Shown in pieces: positions 21,527-32,972 of a stretch of 64,000 nt of DNA (positions are counted from its first letter, which is position 1; every line of letters starts with the position of its first letter). This DNA is from Clusia tigrina. Its lineage: Eukaryota; Arthropoda; Insecta; Diptera; Clusiidae. The notes under the pieces were generated by a model that was given only the letters and a program-made list of their open reading frames with translations, had not been told where the DNA came from and did no database searches. The stretch lies in the NCBI GenBank assembly GCA_920105625.2, contig OV050031.1, forward strand, positions 71,185,995 through 71,249,994, given 5' to 3'. A program made the translations under genes and the position numbers.

Positions 21527-23428
21527 CCTCTGCCAGCGTCTCTGTAGGCGTCTCAGTCGCTGCTGCTGTCGATTGGGGGGTCTGCTGCCTTCTCTATGCC
21601 TCTATCTACCATTATCTGCCTCAGTCGGCATCTCAGTCGGCGTCGCAGCCTCTATTAGCGACTTTAGGCGTCTCAGTCGCTTCCGCTGGCGATTAGGGGG
21701 TCTGCTGCCTTCTCTATGCCTATATCTACCCCTATCTGCCTCAGTCGGCGTCTCAGTCGGCGTCTCAGTCGGCGTCGCAGCCTCTGTCAGCATCTCTGTT
21801 GGCGTCTCAGTCGCTGCCGCTGTGGATTGGGGTGTCTGCTGCCTTCTCTATGCCTATATCTACCCCTATCTGCCTCAGTCGGAGGCTCAGTCGGCGTCGC
21901 AGCCTCTGTCAGCGTCTCTGTAGGCGTCTCTAGAGGCGTCTCAGTCGGTTGCGCTGTCGATTGGGGGAGGGGGGGGTCTGCTGCCTTCTCTATGCCTATA
22001 TCTACCCGTATCTGACTCAGTCGGCGTCTCAGTCGGCGTCGCAGCTTCTGCCAGCATCTCTATAGGCGCCTCAGTCGGTGCTTCTCTTGATTGGGGGGGG
22101 TCTACTGCTTTCTCTATACGTATATCTACCCCCATATTCCTCAGTCGCCGTCTCAGTCGGTGTCGTCGCCACTGTCAGCGTCTCTGTAGGCGTCTCAGTC
22201 GCTTCCGCTGTCGATTGGGGTGGTCTGCTGCCTTCTCTATGCCTATATCTACCCCTATCTGCCTCATTCGGCATCTCAGTCGGCGTCGCAGCCTCTGTCA
22301 GCATCTCTGTAGGGGTATCTGTCGATGCCGCTGTTGATTGGGGGGGTATGCTGCCTTCTCTATGCCTATATCTACCCCTATCTGCCTCAGTCGGCGTCTC
22401 AGTCGGCGTCGCAGCCTCTGTCAGCGTCTCTGTAGGCGTCTCAGTCGCTGCCAATGTCGTTTGGGGGTGTGCTGCCTTCTCTATGCCTATATCTATCCCA
22501 ATCTGCCTCAGTCGGCGTCGCATCCGCTGTCAGTGTCTCTGTAGGCGACTCAGTCACAGCCGCTGTCAAATTGGGGGGTCTGCTGCCTTATCTATGCCTA
22601 TATCTACGCCTATCTCTCTCAGTTGGCGTCTCAGTCGGCTTCGCAACCTCTGCCAGGGTCTCTGTAGGCATCTCAGCCGCTGCCGCTGTCGATTGGTGGG
22701 GTGGGGTCTGCTGCCTGCTCTATGCCTATATCTAACCCCTATCTGCCTCAGTCGGCGCCTCAGTCGGGGTCGCAGCCTCTGTCAGCGTCTCTGTAGGCGT
22801 CTCAGTCGCTGCTGCTGTCGATTGGGGGGTCTGCTGCCTTCTCTATGCCTCTATCTACCATTATCTGCCTCAGTCGGCATCTCAGTCGGCGTCGCAGCCT
22901 CTATTAGCGACTTTAGGCGTCTCAGTCGCTTCCGCTGTCAATTAGGGGGTCTGCTGCCTTCTCTATGCCTATATCTACCCCTATCTGCCTCAGTCGGCGT
23001 CTCAGTCGGCGTCTCAGTCGGCGTCGCAGCCTCTGTTAGCATCTCTGTTGGCGTCTCAGTCGCTGCCGCTGTGGATTGGAGGGTCTCCTGTCTTCTCTAT
23101 GCCTATATCTACCCCTATATGCCTCAGTCGGCGTCGCAGCCTCTGTCAGCGTCTCTATAGGCGTCTCAGTGGATGCCGCTGTTGATTGGGGGTATGCTGC
23201 CTTCTGTATGCCTATATCTACTCCTATCTTCCTCAGTCGGCGTCTCAGACGGCGTCGCAGCCTCTGTCAGCGTCTCTCTAAGCGAATCACTCGCTGCCGC
23301 TGCCGAGTGGGGGTCTGCTGCCTTCTCTATGCCTGTATCTAACCCCTATCTGCCTCAATCGGCGTCTCAGTCGGCGTCGCAGCCTCTGTCGGCGTCTCTG
23401 TAGGCGTCTCAGTCACTGCCGCAGTCGA

Positions 23429-24750
23429 TTGGGGGTGTCTGCTGCCTTCTCTATGCCTATATCTACTCCTATCTTCCTCAGTCGGCGTCGCAGCCTCTGT
23501 CAGCGTCTCTCTAAGCGAATCACTCGCTGCCGCTGTCGAGTGGGGGGTCTGCTGCCTTCTCTATGCCTCTATCTACCATTATCTGCCTCAGTCGGCGTCT
23601 CAGACGGCGTCGCAGCCTCTGTCAGCGTCTCTCTAAGCGAATCACTCGCTGCCGCTGCCGAGTGGGGGTCTGCTGCCTTCTCTATGCCTATATCTAACCC
23701 CTATCTGCCTCAATCGGCGTCTCAGTCGGCGTCGCAGCCTCTGTCGGCGTCTCTGTAGGCGTCTCAGTCGCTGCTGCTGTCGATTGGGGGGTCTGCTGCC
23801 TTCTCTATGCCTATATTTAACCCTATCTGCCTCAGTCGGCGTCGCAGCCTCAGTCAGCGTCTCTGTAGGCGTCTCAGTGGATGCCGCTGTTGATTGGGGG
23901 GGTATGCTGCCTTCTCTATGCCTATATCTACCCCTATCTGCCTCAATCGGCGTCGCAGCCTCTGTCAGCGTCTCTGTAGACGTCTCAGTCACTGCCGCTG
24001 TCGATTGGGGGTGTCTGCTGCTTTTTCTATGCCTATATCTACTCCTATCTTCCTCAGTCGGCGTCTCAGTCGGCGTCTCAGTCGGCGTCTCAGTCGGCGT
24101 CGCAGCCTCTGTCAGCGTCTCTCTAGGCGAATCACTCGCTGCCGCTGTCGAGTGGGGGGGTCTGCTGCCTTCTCTATGCCTATATCTACCCCTATCTGCT
24201 TCAGTCGACGTCTCAGTCAGCGTCGCAGCCAATGTCAGCGTCTCTGTAGGCGTCTTAGTAGTTGCCGCTGTGGATTTGGGGGTCTGCTGCATTCTCTATG
24301 CCTATACCTACCCCTATCTGCCTCAGTCGGCGTCTCAGTCGGCGTCGCAGCCTCTGTCAGCGTCTCTGTAGGCGTCTCAGTCGCTACCGCTGTCGATTGG
24401 GGGTGTCTGCTGCCTTCTATATGCCTATATCTACCCCTACCTGCCTCAGTCGGCATCTCAGTTGGCGTCGCAGCCTCTGTCAGCGTCTCTGTAGGCGTCT
24501 CAGCTGTTGCCGCTGTCGATTGGGGGGTCTGCTGCCTTCTATATGCCTATGTCTACCCCTCTCTGCCTCAGTCGGCGTCTCAGTCGGCGTCGCAGCCATT
24601 GTCAGCGTCTCTGTAGGCGTCTCAGTCGCTTCCGCTGTCGATTGGGGGGTCTGCTGCCTTCTCTATGCCTACATGTAACCCTATCTGCCTCAGTCGACGT
24701 CTCAGTCGGCGTCGCAGCCTTTGTCAGCGTCTCTGTAGGCGTCTCAGTTG
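23429..24750. repeat. Higher-order repeat, 2.1-kb pair, first copy
   Basis: The unit series here (TACTCCTATCTTCC unit, CTTTTTCTATGCC unit with four subrepeats, CTATATGCCTATG unit, CTACATGTAACCC unit) recurs at 25623-26835 with offsets of 2073-2194. It also matches about 9241-10440. It is one of three copies of this series in the window. Confidence 0.75.
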
Positions 24751-25622
24751 TTGCCGCTGTCAAATTGGGGGGTCTGCTGCCTTATCTATGCCTATATCTA
24801 CGCCTATCTCTCTCAGTTGGCGTCTCAGTCGGCTTCGCAACCTCTGCCAGGGTCTCTGTAGGCATCTCAGCCGCTGCCGCTGTCGATTGGGGGGGTGGGG
24901 TCTGCTGCCTGCTCTATGCCTATATCTAACCCCTATCTGCCTCAGTCGGCGCCTCAGTCGGGGTCGCAGCCTCTGTCAGCGTCTCTGTAGGCGTCTCAGT
25001 CGCTGCTGCTGTCGATTGGGGGGTCTGCTGCCTTCTCTATGCCTCTATCTACCATTATCTGCCTCAGTCGGCATCTCAGTCGGCGTCGCAGCCTCTATTA
25101 GCGACTTTAGGCGTCTCAGTCGCTTCCGCTGTCAATTAGGGGGTCTGCTGCCTTCTCTATGCCTATATCTACCCCTATCTGCCTCAGTCGGCGTCTCAGT
25201 CGGCGTCTCAGTCGGCGTCGCAGCCTCTGTTAGCATCTCTGTTGGCGTCTCAGTCGCTGCCGCTGTGGATTGGAGGGTCTCCTGTCTTCTCTGTGCCTAT
25301 ATCTACCCCTATATGCCTCAGTCGGCGTCGCAGCCTCTGTCAGCGTCTCTATAGGCGTCTCAGTGGATTCCGCTGTTGATTGGGGGTATGCTGCCTTCTG
25401 TATGCCTATATCTACTCCTATCTTCCTCAGTCGGCGTCTCAGACGGCGTCGCAGCCTCTGTCAGCGTCTCTCTAAGCGAATCACTCGCTGCCGCTGCCGA
25501 GTGGGGGTCTGCTGCCTTCTCTATGCCTATATCTAACCCCTATCTGCCTCAATCGGCGTCTCAGTCGGCGTCGCAGCCTCTGTCGGCGTCTCTGTAGGCG
25601 TCTCAGTCACTGCCGCAGTCGA

Positions 25623-26835
25623 TTGGGGGTGTCTGCTGCCTTCTCTATGCCTATATCTACTCCTATCTTCCTCAGTCGGCGTCGCAGCCTCTGTCAGCGT
25701 CTCTCTAAGCGAATCACTCGCTGCCGCTGTCGAGTGGGGGGTCTGCTGCCTTCTCTATGCCTATATCTAACCCCTATCTACCTCAATCGGCGTCTCAGTC
25801 GGCGTCGCAGCCTCTGTCGGCGTCTCTGTAGGCGTCTCAGTCGCTGCTGCTGTCGATTGGGGGGTCTGCTGCCTTCTCTATGCCTATATTTAACCCTATC
25901 TGCCTCAGTCGGCGTCGCAGCCTCAGTCAGCGTCTCTGTAGGCGTCTCAGTGGATGCCGCTGTTGATTGGGGGGGTATGCTGCCTTCTCTATGCCTATAT
26001 CTACCCCTATCTGCCTCAATCGGCGTCGCAGCCTCTGTCAGCGTCTCTGTAGGCGTCTCAGTCACTGCCGCTGTCGATTGGGGGTGTCTGCTGCTTTTTC
26101 TATGCCTATATCTACTCCTATCTTCCTCAGTCGGCGTCTCAGTCGGCGTCTCAGTCGGCGTCTCAGTCGGCGTCTCAGTCGGCGTCGCAGCCTCTGTCAG
26201 CGTCTCTCTAGGCGAATCACTCGCTGCCGCTGTCGAGTGGGGGGGTCTGCTGCCTTCTCTATGCCTATATCTACCCCTATCTGCTTCAGTCGACGTCTCA
26301 GTCAGCGTCGCAGCCAATGTCAGCGTCTCTGTAGGCGTCTTAGTAGTTGCCGCTGTGGATTTGGGGGTCTGCTGCATTCTCTATGTCTATACCTACCCCT
26401 ATCTGCCTCAGTCGGCGTCTCAGTCGGCGTCGCAGCCTCTGTCAGCGTCTCTGTAGGCGTCTCAGTCGCTACCGCTGTCGATTGGGGGTGTCTGCTGCCT
26501 TCTATATGCCTATATCTACCCCTACCTGCCTCAGTCGGCATCTCAGTTGGCGTCGCAGCCTCTGTCAGCGTCTCTGTAGGCGTCTCAGCTGTTGCCGCTG
26601 TCGATTGGGGGGTCTGCTGCCTTCTATATGCCTATGTCTACCCCTCTCTGCCTCAGTCGGCGTCTCAGTCGGCGTCGCAGCCATTGTCAGCGTCTCTGTA
26701 GGCGTCTCAGTCGCTTCCGCTGTCGATTGGGGGGTCTGCTGCCTTCTCTATGCCTACATGTAACCCTATCTGCCTCAGTCGACGTCTCAGTCGGCGTCGC
26801 AGCCTTTGTCAGCGTCTCTGTAGGCGTCTCAGTTG
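25623..26835. repeat. Higher-order repeat, 2.1-kb pair, second copy
   Basis: Partner of about 23429-24750 and of about 9241-10440 (offset 16382). It has one more 12-bp subrepeat at 26130-26189 than either. Its right neighbour is the GATTGGGGTTCTG unit at 26847, as at 10453, whereas at 24.76 kb the neighbour is a CAAATTGGGGGG unit. Confidence 0.75.
26130..26189. repeat. 12-bp subrepeat expansion, 5 copies
   Basis: Five tandem copies of GTCGGCGTCTCA after TATCTTCCTCA. The matching units near 9.75 kb and 24.06 kb have four copies, so one subrepeat was gained or lost after the blocks were copied. Confidence 0.92.
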
Positions 26836-29800
26836 TTGCCGCTGTCGATTGGGGTTCTGCTGCTTTCTCTATACTTATATCTACCCCTATCTGCCTCAGT
26901 CGGCGACTCAGTCGGCATCACAGCCTCTGTCAGCGTCTCTGTCGGCGTCCCAGTCACTGCCGCTGTCAAATTGCGGGGGTCTGCTGCCTTCTCTATGCCT
27001 ATATCTACCCCTATCTGAATAAGTCGGCACCTCAGTCGGCGTCGCAGCCTCTGTCAGCGTCTCTGTAGGCGTCTCAGTCGCTGCCACTGTCGATTGGAGG
27101 TCTGCTGCCTTCTCTATGCCTATATCTACCTCTATCTCCCTCAGTTGTCGTCGCAGTCGGCTTCGCAACCTCTGCCAGGGTCTCTGTAGGCGTCTCAGCC
27201 GCTGTCGCTGTAGATGGGGAGGGGGGGGGGTCTGTTGCCTTCTCTATGCCTATATCTAACCCCTATCTGCCTCAGTCGGCGTCTCAGTCGGTGTCGCAGC
27301 CTCTGTCAGCGTCTCTGTAGGCGTCTCAGTCGCTGCTGCTGTCCATTGGGGGGGTCTGCTGCCTTCTCTATGCCTCTGTCTACCATTATCTGCCTCAGTC
27401 GGCATCTCAGTCGGCATCGCAGCCTCTATTAGCGACTGTAGGCGCCTCATTCGCTTCCGCTGTCGATTAGGGGGTCTGCTGCCTTCTTTATGCCTATATC
27501 TACCCCTATCTGCCTCAGTCGGCGTCTCAATAGGCGTCGCAGCCTCTGTCAGCACCTCTGTAGGCGTCCCTGTCGCTGCCGCTGTTGATTGGTTGGTCTA
27601 ATGCCTTCTCTATACCTATATCTACCCCTATCTGCCTCAGTCGGCGTCGCAGCCTCTGTCAGCATCTCTGTTGGCGTCTCAGTCGCTGTCGCTATGGATT
27701 GGCGGGTCTGCTGCCTTCTCTATGCCTATATCTACCCCTATCTGCCTCAGTCGGCGTCTCAGTAAGGGTCGCAGCCTCTGTCAGCGTCTCTGAAGGCATC
27801 TCAGTCGCTGCCGTTGTCGATTGGGGGGTCTGCTGCCTTCTCTATGCCTATATTTAACCCTATCTGCCTCAGTCGGCGTCGCAGCCTCAGTCAACGTCTC
27901 TGTAGGCGTCTCAGTGTATGCCGCTGTTGATTGGGGGGGGGGGGGGGTATGCTGCCTTCTCTATGCCTATATCTACCCCTATCTGCCTCAGTCGGCGTCT
28001 CAGTCGGCGTCGCAGCCTCTGTCAGCGTCTCTCTAGGCGAATCACTCGCTGCCGCTGTCGAGTGGGGGGTATGCTGCCTTCTCTATGCCTATATCTACCC
28101 CTATCTGCTTCAGTAGACGTCTCAGTCAGCGTCGCAGCCAATGTCAGCGTCTCTGTAGGCGTCTTAGTAGTTGCCGCTGTGGATTGGGGGGTCTGGTGCA
28201 TTCTCTATGCCTATATCTACCCCTATCTGCCTCAGTCGGCGTCTCAGTCGGCGTCGCAGCCTCTGTCAGCGTCTCTGTAGGCGTCTCAGTCGCTGCCAAT
28301 GTCGTTTGAGGGTCTGCTGCCTTCTCTATGCCTATATCTACCCCAATCTGCCTCAGTCGGCGTCGCATCCGCTGTCAGTGTCTCTGTAGGCGACTCAGTC
28401 ACAGCCGCTGTCAAATTGGGGGGTCTGCTGCCTTATCTATGCCAATATCTACGCCTATCTCTCTCAGTTGGCGTCTCAGTCGGCTTCGCAACCTCTGCCA
28501 GGGTCTCTTTAGGCATCTCAGCCGCTGCCGCTGTCGATTGGGGGGGTGGGGTCTGCTGCCTGCTCTATGCCTATATCTAACCCCTATCTGCCTCAGTCGG
28601 CGTCTCAGTCGGGGTCGCAGCCTCTGTCAGCGTCTCTGTAGGCGTCTCAGTCGCTGCTGCTGTCGATTGGGGGGTCTGCTGCCTTCTCTATGCCTCTATC
28701 TACCATTATCTGCCTCAGTCGGCATCTCAGTCGGCGTCGCAGCCTCTATTAGCGACTTTAGGCGTCTCAGTCGCTTCCGCTGTCGATTAGCGGGTCTGCT
28801 GCCTTCTCTATGCCTATATCTACCCCTATCTGCCTCAGTCGGCATCTCAGTCGGCGTCTCAGTCGGCGTCGCAGCCTCTGTCAGCATCTCTGTTGGCGTC
28901 TCAGTCGCTGCCGCTGTGGATTGGGGTGTCTGCTGCCTTCTCTATGCCTATATCTACCCCTATCTGCCTCAGTCGGCGGCTCAGTCGGCGTCGCAGCCTC
29001 TGTCAGCGTCTCTGTAGGTGTCTCTGTAGGCGTCTCAGTCGGTTGCGCTGTCGATTGGGGGAGGGGGGGTCTGCTGCCTTCTCTATGCCTATATCTACCC
29101 GTATCTGCCTCAGTCGGCGTCTCAGTCGGCGTCGCAGCTTCTGCCAGCATCTCTATAGGCGCCTCAGTCGGTGCTGCTCTTGATTGGGGGGGGTCTGCTG
29201 CTTTCTCTATACGTATATCTACCCCCATATCCCTCAGTCGCCGTCTCAGTCGGTGTCGTAGCCACTGTCAGCGTCTCTGTAGGCGTCTCAGTCGCTTCCG
29301 CTGTCGATTGGGGTGGTCTGCTGCCTTCTCTATGCCTATATCTACCCCTATCTGCCTCAGTCGGCGGCTCAGTCGGCGTCGCAGCCTCTGTCAGCATCTC
29401 TGTAGGGGTATCTGTCGATGCCGCTGTTGATTGGGGGGGGTATGCTGCCTTCTCTATGCCTATATCTACCCCTATCTGCCTCAGTTGGCATCTCAGTCGG
29501 CGTCGCAGCCTTTGTCAGCGTCTCTGTAGGCGTCTCAATCGATGCCACTGTTGATTGGGGGGGTATGATGCCTTCTCTATGCCTATATCTACCCCTATCT
29601 GCCTCAGTCGGCGTCTCAGTCGGCGTCGCAGCCTCTGTCAGCGTCTCTGTAGGCGTCTCAGTCGCTGCCAATGTCGTTTAGGGGTCTGCTGCCTTCTCTA
29701 TGCCTATATCTACCCCAATCTGCCTCAGTCGGCGTCGCATCCGCTGTCAGTGTCTCTGTAGGCGACTCAGTCACAGCCGCTGTCAAATTGGGCGGTCTGC

Positions 29801-31180
29801 TGCCTTATCTATGCCTATATCTACGCCTATCTCTCTCAGTTGGCGTCTCAGTCGGCTTCGCAACCTCTGCCAGGGTCTCTGTAGGCATCTCAGCCGCTGC
29901 CGCTGTCGATTGGGGGGGTGGGGTCTGCTGCCTGCTCTATGCCTATATCTAACCCCTATCTGCCTCAGTCGGCGTCTCAGTCGTTGTCGCAGCCTCTGTC
30001 AGCGTCTCTGTAGGCGTCTCAGTCGCTGCTGCTGTCGATTGGGGGGTCTGCTGCCTTCTCTATGCCTCTATCTACCATTATCTGCCTCAGTTGGCGTCTC
30101 AGTCGGCGTCTCAGTCGGCGCCTCAGTCGGCGTCGCAGCCTCTGTCAGCATCTCTGTTGGCGTCTCAGTCGCTGCCGCTGTGGATTGGGGGGTCTCCTGT
30201 CTTCTCTATGCCTATATCTACCCCTATATGCCTCAGTCGGTGTCGCAGCCTCTGTCAGCGTCTCTGTAGGCGTCTCAGTGGATGCCGCTGTTGATTGGGG
30301 GTATGCTGCCTTCTGTATGCCTATATCTACTCCTATCTTCCTCAGTCGGCGTCTCAGACGGCGTCGCAGACTCTGTCAGCGTCTCTCTAAGCGAATCACT
30401 CGCTGCCGCTGTCGAGTGGGGGTCTGCTGCCTTCTCTATGCCTATATCTAACCCCTATCTGCCTCAATCGGCGTCTCAGTCGGCGTCGCAGCCTCTGTCG
30501 GCGTCTCTGTAGGCGTCTCAGTCACTGCCGCAGTCGATTGGGGGTGTCTGCTGCCTTCTCTATGCCAATATCTACTCCTATCTTCCTCAGTCGGCCTCTG
30601 TCAGCGTCTCTCTAAGCGAATCACTCGCTGCCGCTGTCGAGTGGGGGGTCTGCTGCCTTCTCTATGCCTATATCTACCCCTATCTGCTTCAGTCGACGTC
30701 TCAGTCAGCGTCGCAGCCAACGTCAGCGTCTCTGTAGGCGTCTTAGTAGTTGCCGCTGTGAATTGGGGGGTCTGGTGCATTATCTATGCCTATATCTACC
30801 CCTATCTGCCTCAGTCGGCGTCTCAGTCGGCGTCGCAGCCTCTGTCAGCGTCTCTGTAGGCGTCTCAGTCGCTGCCGCTGTCGATTGGGGGTGTCTGCTG
30901 CCTTCTCTATGCCTATATCTACCCCTACCTGCCTCAGTCGGCATCTCAGTTGGCGTCGCAGCCTCTGTCAGCGTCTCTGTAGGCGTCTCAGTTGTTGCCG
31001 CTGTCGATTGGGAGTCTGCTGCCTTCTATATGCATATGTCTACCCCTCTCTGCCTCAGTCGGCGTCTCAGTCGGCGTCGCAGCCATTGTCAGCGTCTCTG
31101 TAGGCGTCTCAGTCGCTTCCGCTGTCGATTGGGGGGGTCTGATGCCTTCTCTATGCCTATATCTACCCCTATCTGCCTCT

Positions 31181-31264
31181 GTCGGCGTCTCAGTCGGCGT
31201 CTCAGTCGGCGTCTCAGTCGGCATCTCAGCCGGCGTCTCATTCGGCGTCTCAGTCGGCGTCGCA
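31181..31264. repeat. 12-bp subrepeat expansion, 7 copies
   Basis: Seven tandem 12-bp copies, the longest run I counted in the window. Copies 4-6 carry single changes (GTCGGCATCTCA, GCCGGCGTCTCA, TTCGGCGTCTCA). Confidence 0.92.
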
Positions 31265-32776
31265 ACCTCTGTCAGCGTCTCTGTAGGCGTCTCAGTCGCT
31301 GCCACTGTCGATTGGAGGTCTGCTGCCTTCTCTATGCCTATATCTACCCCTATCTCTCTCAGTTGGCATCTCAGTCGGCTTCGCAACCTCTGCCAGGGTC
31401 TCTGTAGGCGTCTCAGCTGCTGCCGCTGTCGATTGGGGGGGGTTGTCTGCTGCCTTCTCTATGCCTATATCTAACCCCTATCTGCCTCAGTCGGCGTCTC
31501 AGTCGGCTTCGCAACCTCTGTCAGCGTCTCTGTAGGCGTCTCAGTCGCTGCTGCTGTCGATTGGGGGGCCTGCTGCCTTCTCTATGCCTCTATCTACCAT
31601 TATCTGCCTCAGCCGGCGTCGCAGCCTCTATTAGCGACTGCAGGCGTCTCAGTCGCTTCCACTGTCGATTGGGGGGGTCTGCTGCCTTCTCTATGCCTAT
31701 ATCTACCCCTACCTCCCTTAGTCGGCGTCTCAGTCAGCATCGCAACCTCTATCAGCGTCTCTGTAGGCGTCTCAGTTGTTTCTGCTGTCGATACGGTGGT
31801 CTGCTGCTTTCTCTATGCCTATGTCTAAACCTCTGCCTCAGTCGGCGTCTCAGTCGTCGTCGCAGCCTCTGTCAGCGTCGCAGCCTCTGTAAGCGTCTCT
31901 GTAGGCGTCTCAGTCGCTGCCGCTATCGATTGGGGTTCTGCTGCTTTCTCTATGCCTATATCTCCCCCTATCTGCCTCAGTAGGCGACTCAGTCGGCATC
32001 ACAGCCTCTGTCAGCTTCTCTGTCGGCATCCCAGTCACTGCCGCTGTCAAATTGGGGGGGTCTGCTGCCTTCTCTATGCCTATATCTACCCCTATCTGAA
32101 TCAGTCGGCATCTCAGTCTGCGTCGCAGCCTCTGTCACCGTCTCTGTAGGCGTCTCAGTCGCTGCCACTGTCGATTGGAGGTCTGCTGCCTCCTCTATGC
32201 CTATATCTACCCCTATCTCCCTCAGTTGGCGTCTCAGTCGGCTTCGCAACTTCTGCCAGGGTCTCTGCAGGCGTCTCAGTCGCTGCTGCTGTCGATTTGG
32301 GGGTCTGCTGCCTTCTCTATGCCTCTATCTACCATTATCTGCCTCAGTCGGCATCTCAGTCGGCGTCGCAGCCTCTATTAGCGACTGTAGGCGTCTCAGT
32401 CGCTTCCGCTCTCGATTGGGGGGTCTGCTGCCTTCTCTATGCCTATATCTAACCCCTATCTGCCTCAGTCGGCGTCTCAGTCGGTGTCGCAGCCTCTGTC
32501 AGCGTCTCTGTAGGCGTCTCAGTCGCTGCTGCTGTCGATTTGGGGGTCTGCTGCCTTCTCTATGCCTCTATCTACCATTATCTGCCTCAGTCGGCATCTC
32601 AGTCGGCGTCGCAGCCTCTATTAGCGACTGTAGGCGTCTCAGTCGCTTCCGCTCTCGATTGGGGGGTCTGCTGCCTTCTCTATGCCTATATCTACCCCTA
32701 TCTGCCTCAGTCGGCGTCTCAATCGGCGTCGCAGCCTCTGTCAGCATCTCTGTAGGCGTCTCTGTCGCTGCCGCTG

Positions 32777-32790
32777 TTGATTGGGGGCTC
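32777..32790. repeat. Left target-site duplication of copy B
   Basis: TTGATTGGGGGCTC, directly before the T-run that is the antisense poly(A). It matches 38208-38221 exactly. The C inside the G-run is rare in the array, which makes a chance match unlikely. Confidence 0.92.
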
Positions 32791-32804
32791 TTTTTTTTTT
32801 TTTT

Positions 32805-32972
32805 GCCATAATTGGAACGGAGGTGGAAATCTTCAAAAGACACTGGTAACATTACGGCACCAGTAGTGTGGGATTCTTACCCACTAAAACCACCTCCATC
32901 GCAGCCTCCCCCCGCGGGACCGCCGCAAGGTAATACTTCTCCGGGGGGAGTAGTATGGTCAGCAGACCTCTC
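32805..32972 (-). other. 3' UTR of copy B with 9-bp hairpin
   Basis: Same 168 bases as copy A with two or three changes. The inverted repeat CTCCCCCCG at 32906-32914 and CGGGGGGAG at 32942-32950 is intact. Confidence 0.7.

Larger units (their letters stand above)
21518..32790. repeat. Satellite array, middle block
   Basis: Same satellite family and orientation as the left block, lying between the two retrotransposon copies. It starts abruptly inside a unit (GGGTCGCAGCC) directly against the 5'-truncated end of copy A. It ends at the left target-site duplication of copy B. Positions 21518 to about 23400 read like about 12860-14880, with an offset of 8.55-8.67 kb. From about 24770 on it follows the order seen from about 8515 in the left block. 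I see no gene here; open frames are by-products of the unit. Confidence 0.95.

Noticed and set aside
23642..24292. 216-residue minus-strand Thr/Glu/Pro-rich frame as a gene
   Set aside because: It is the antisense reading of a few units whose G-runs happen to keep frame; neighbouring units break it. Kept only as an ancestry idea.
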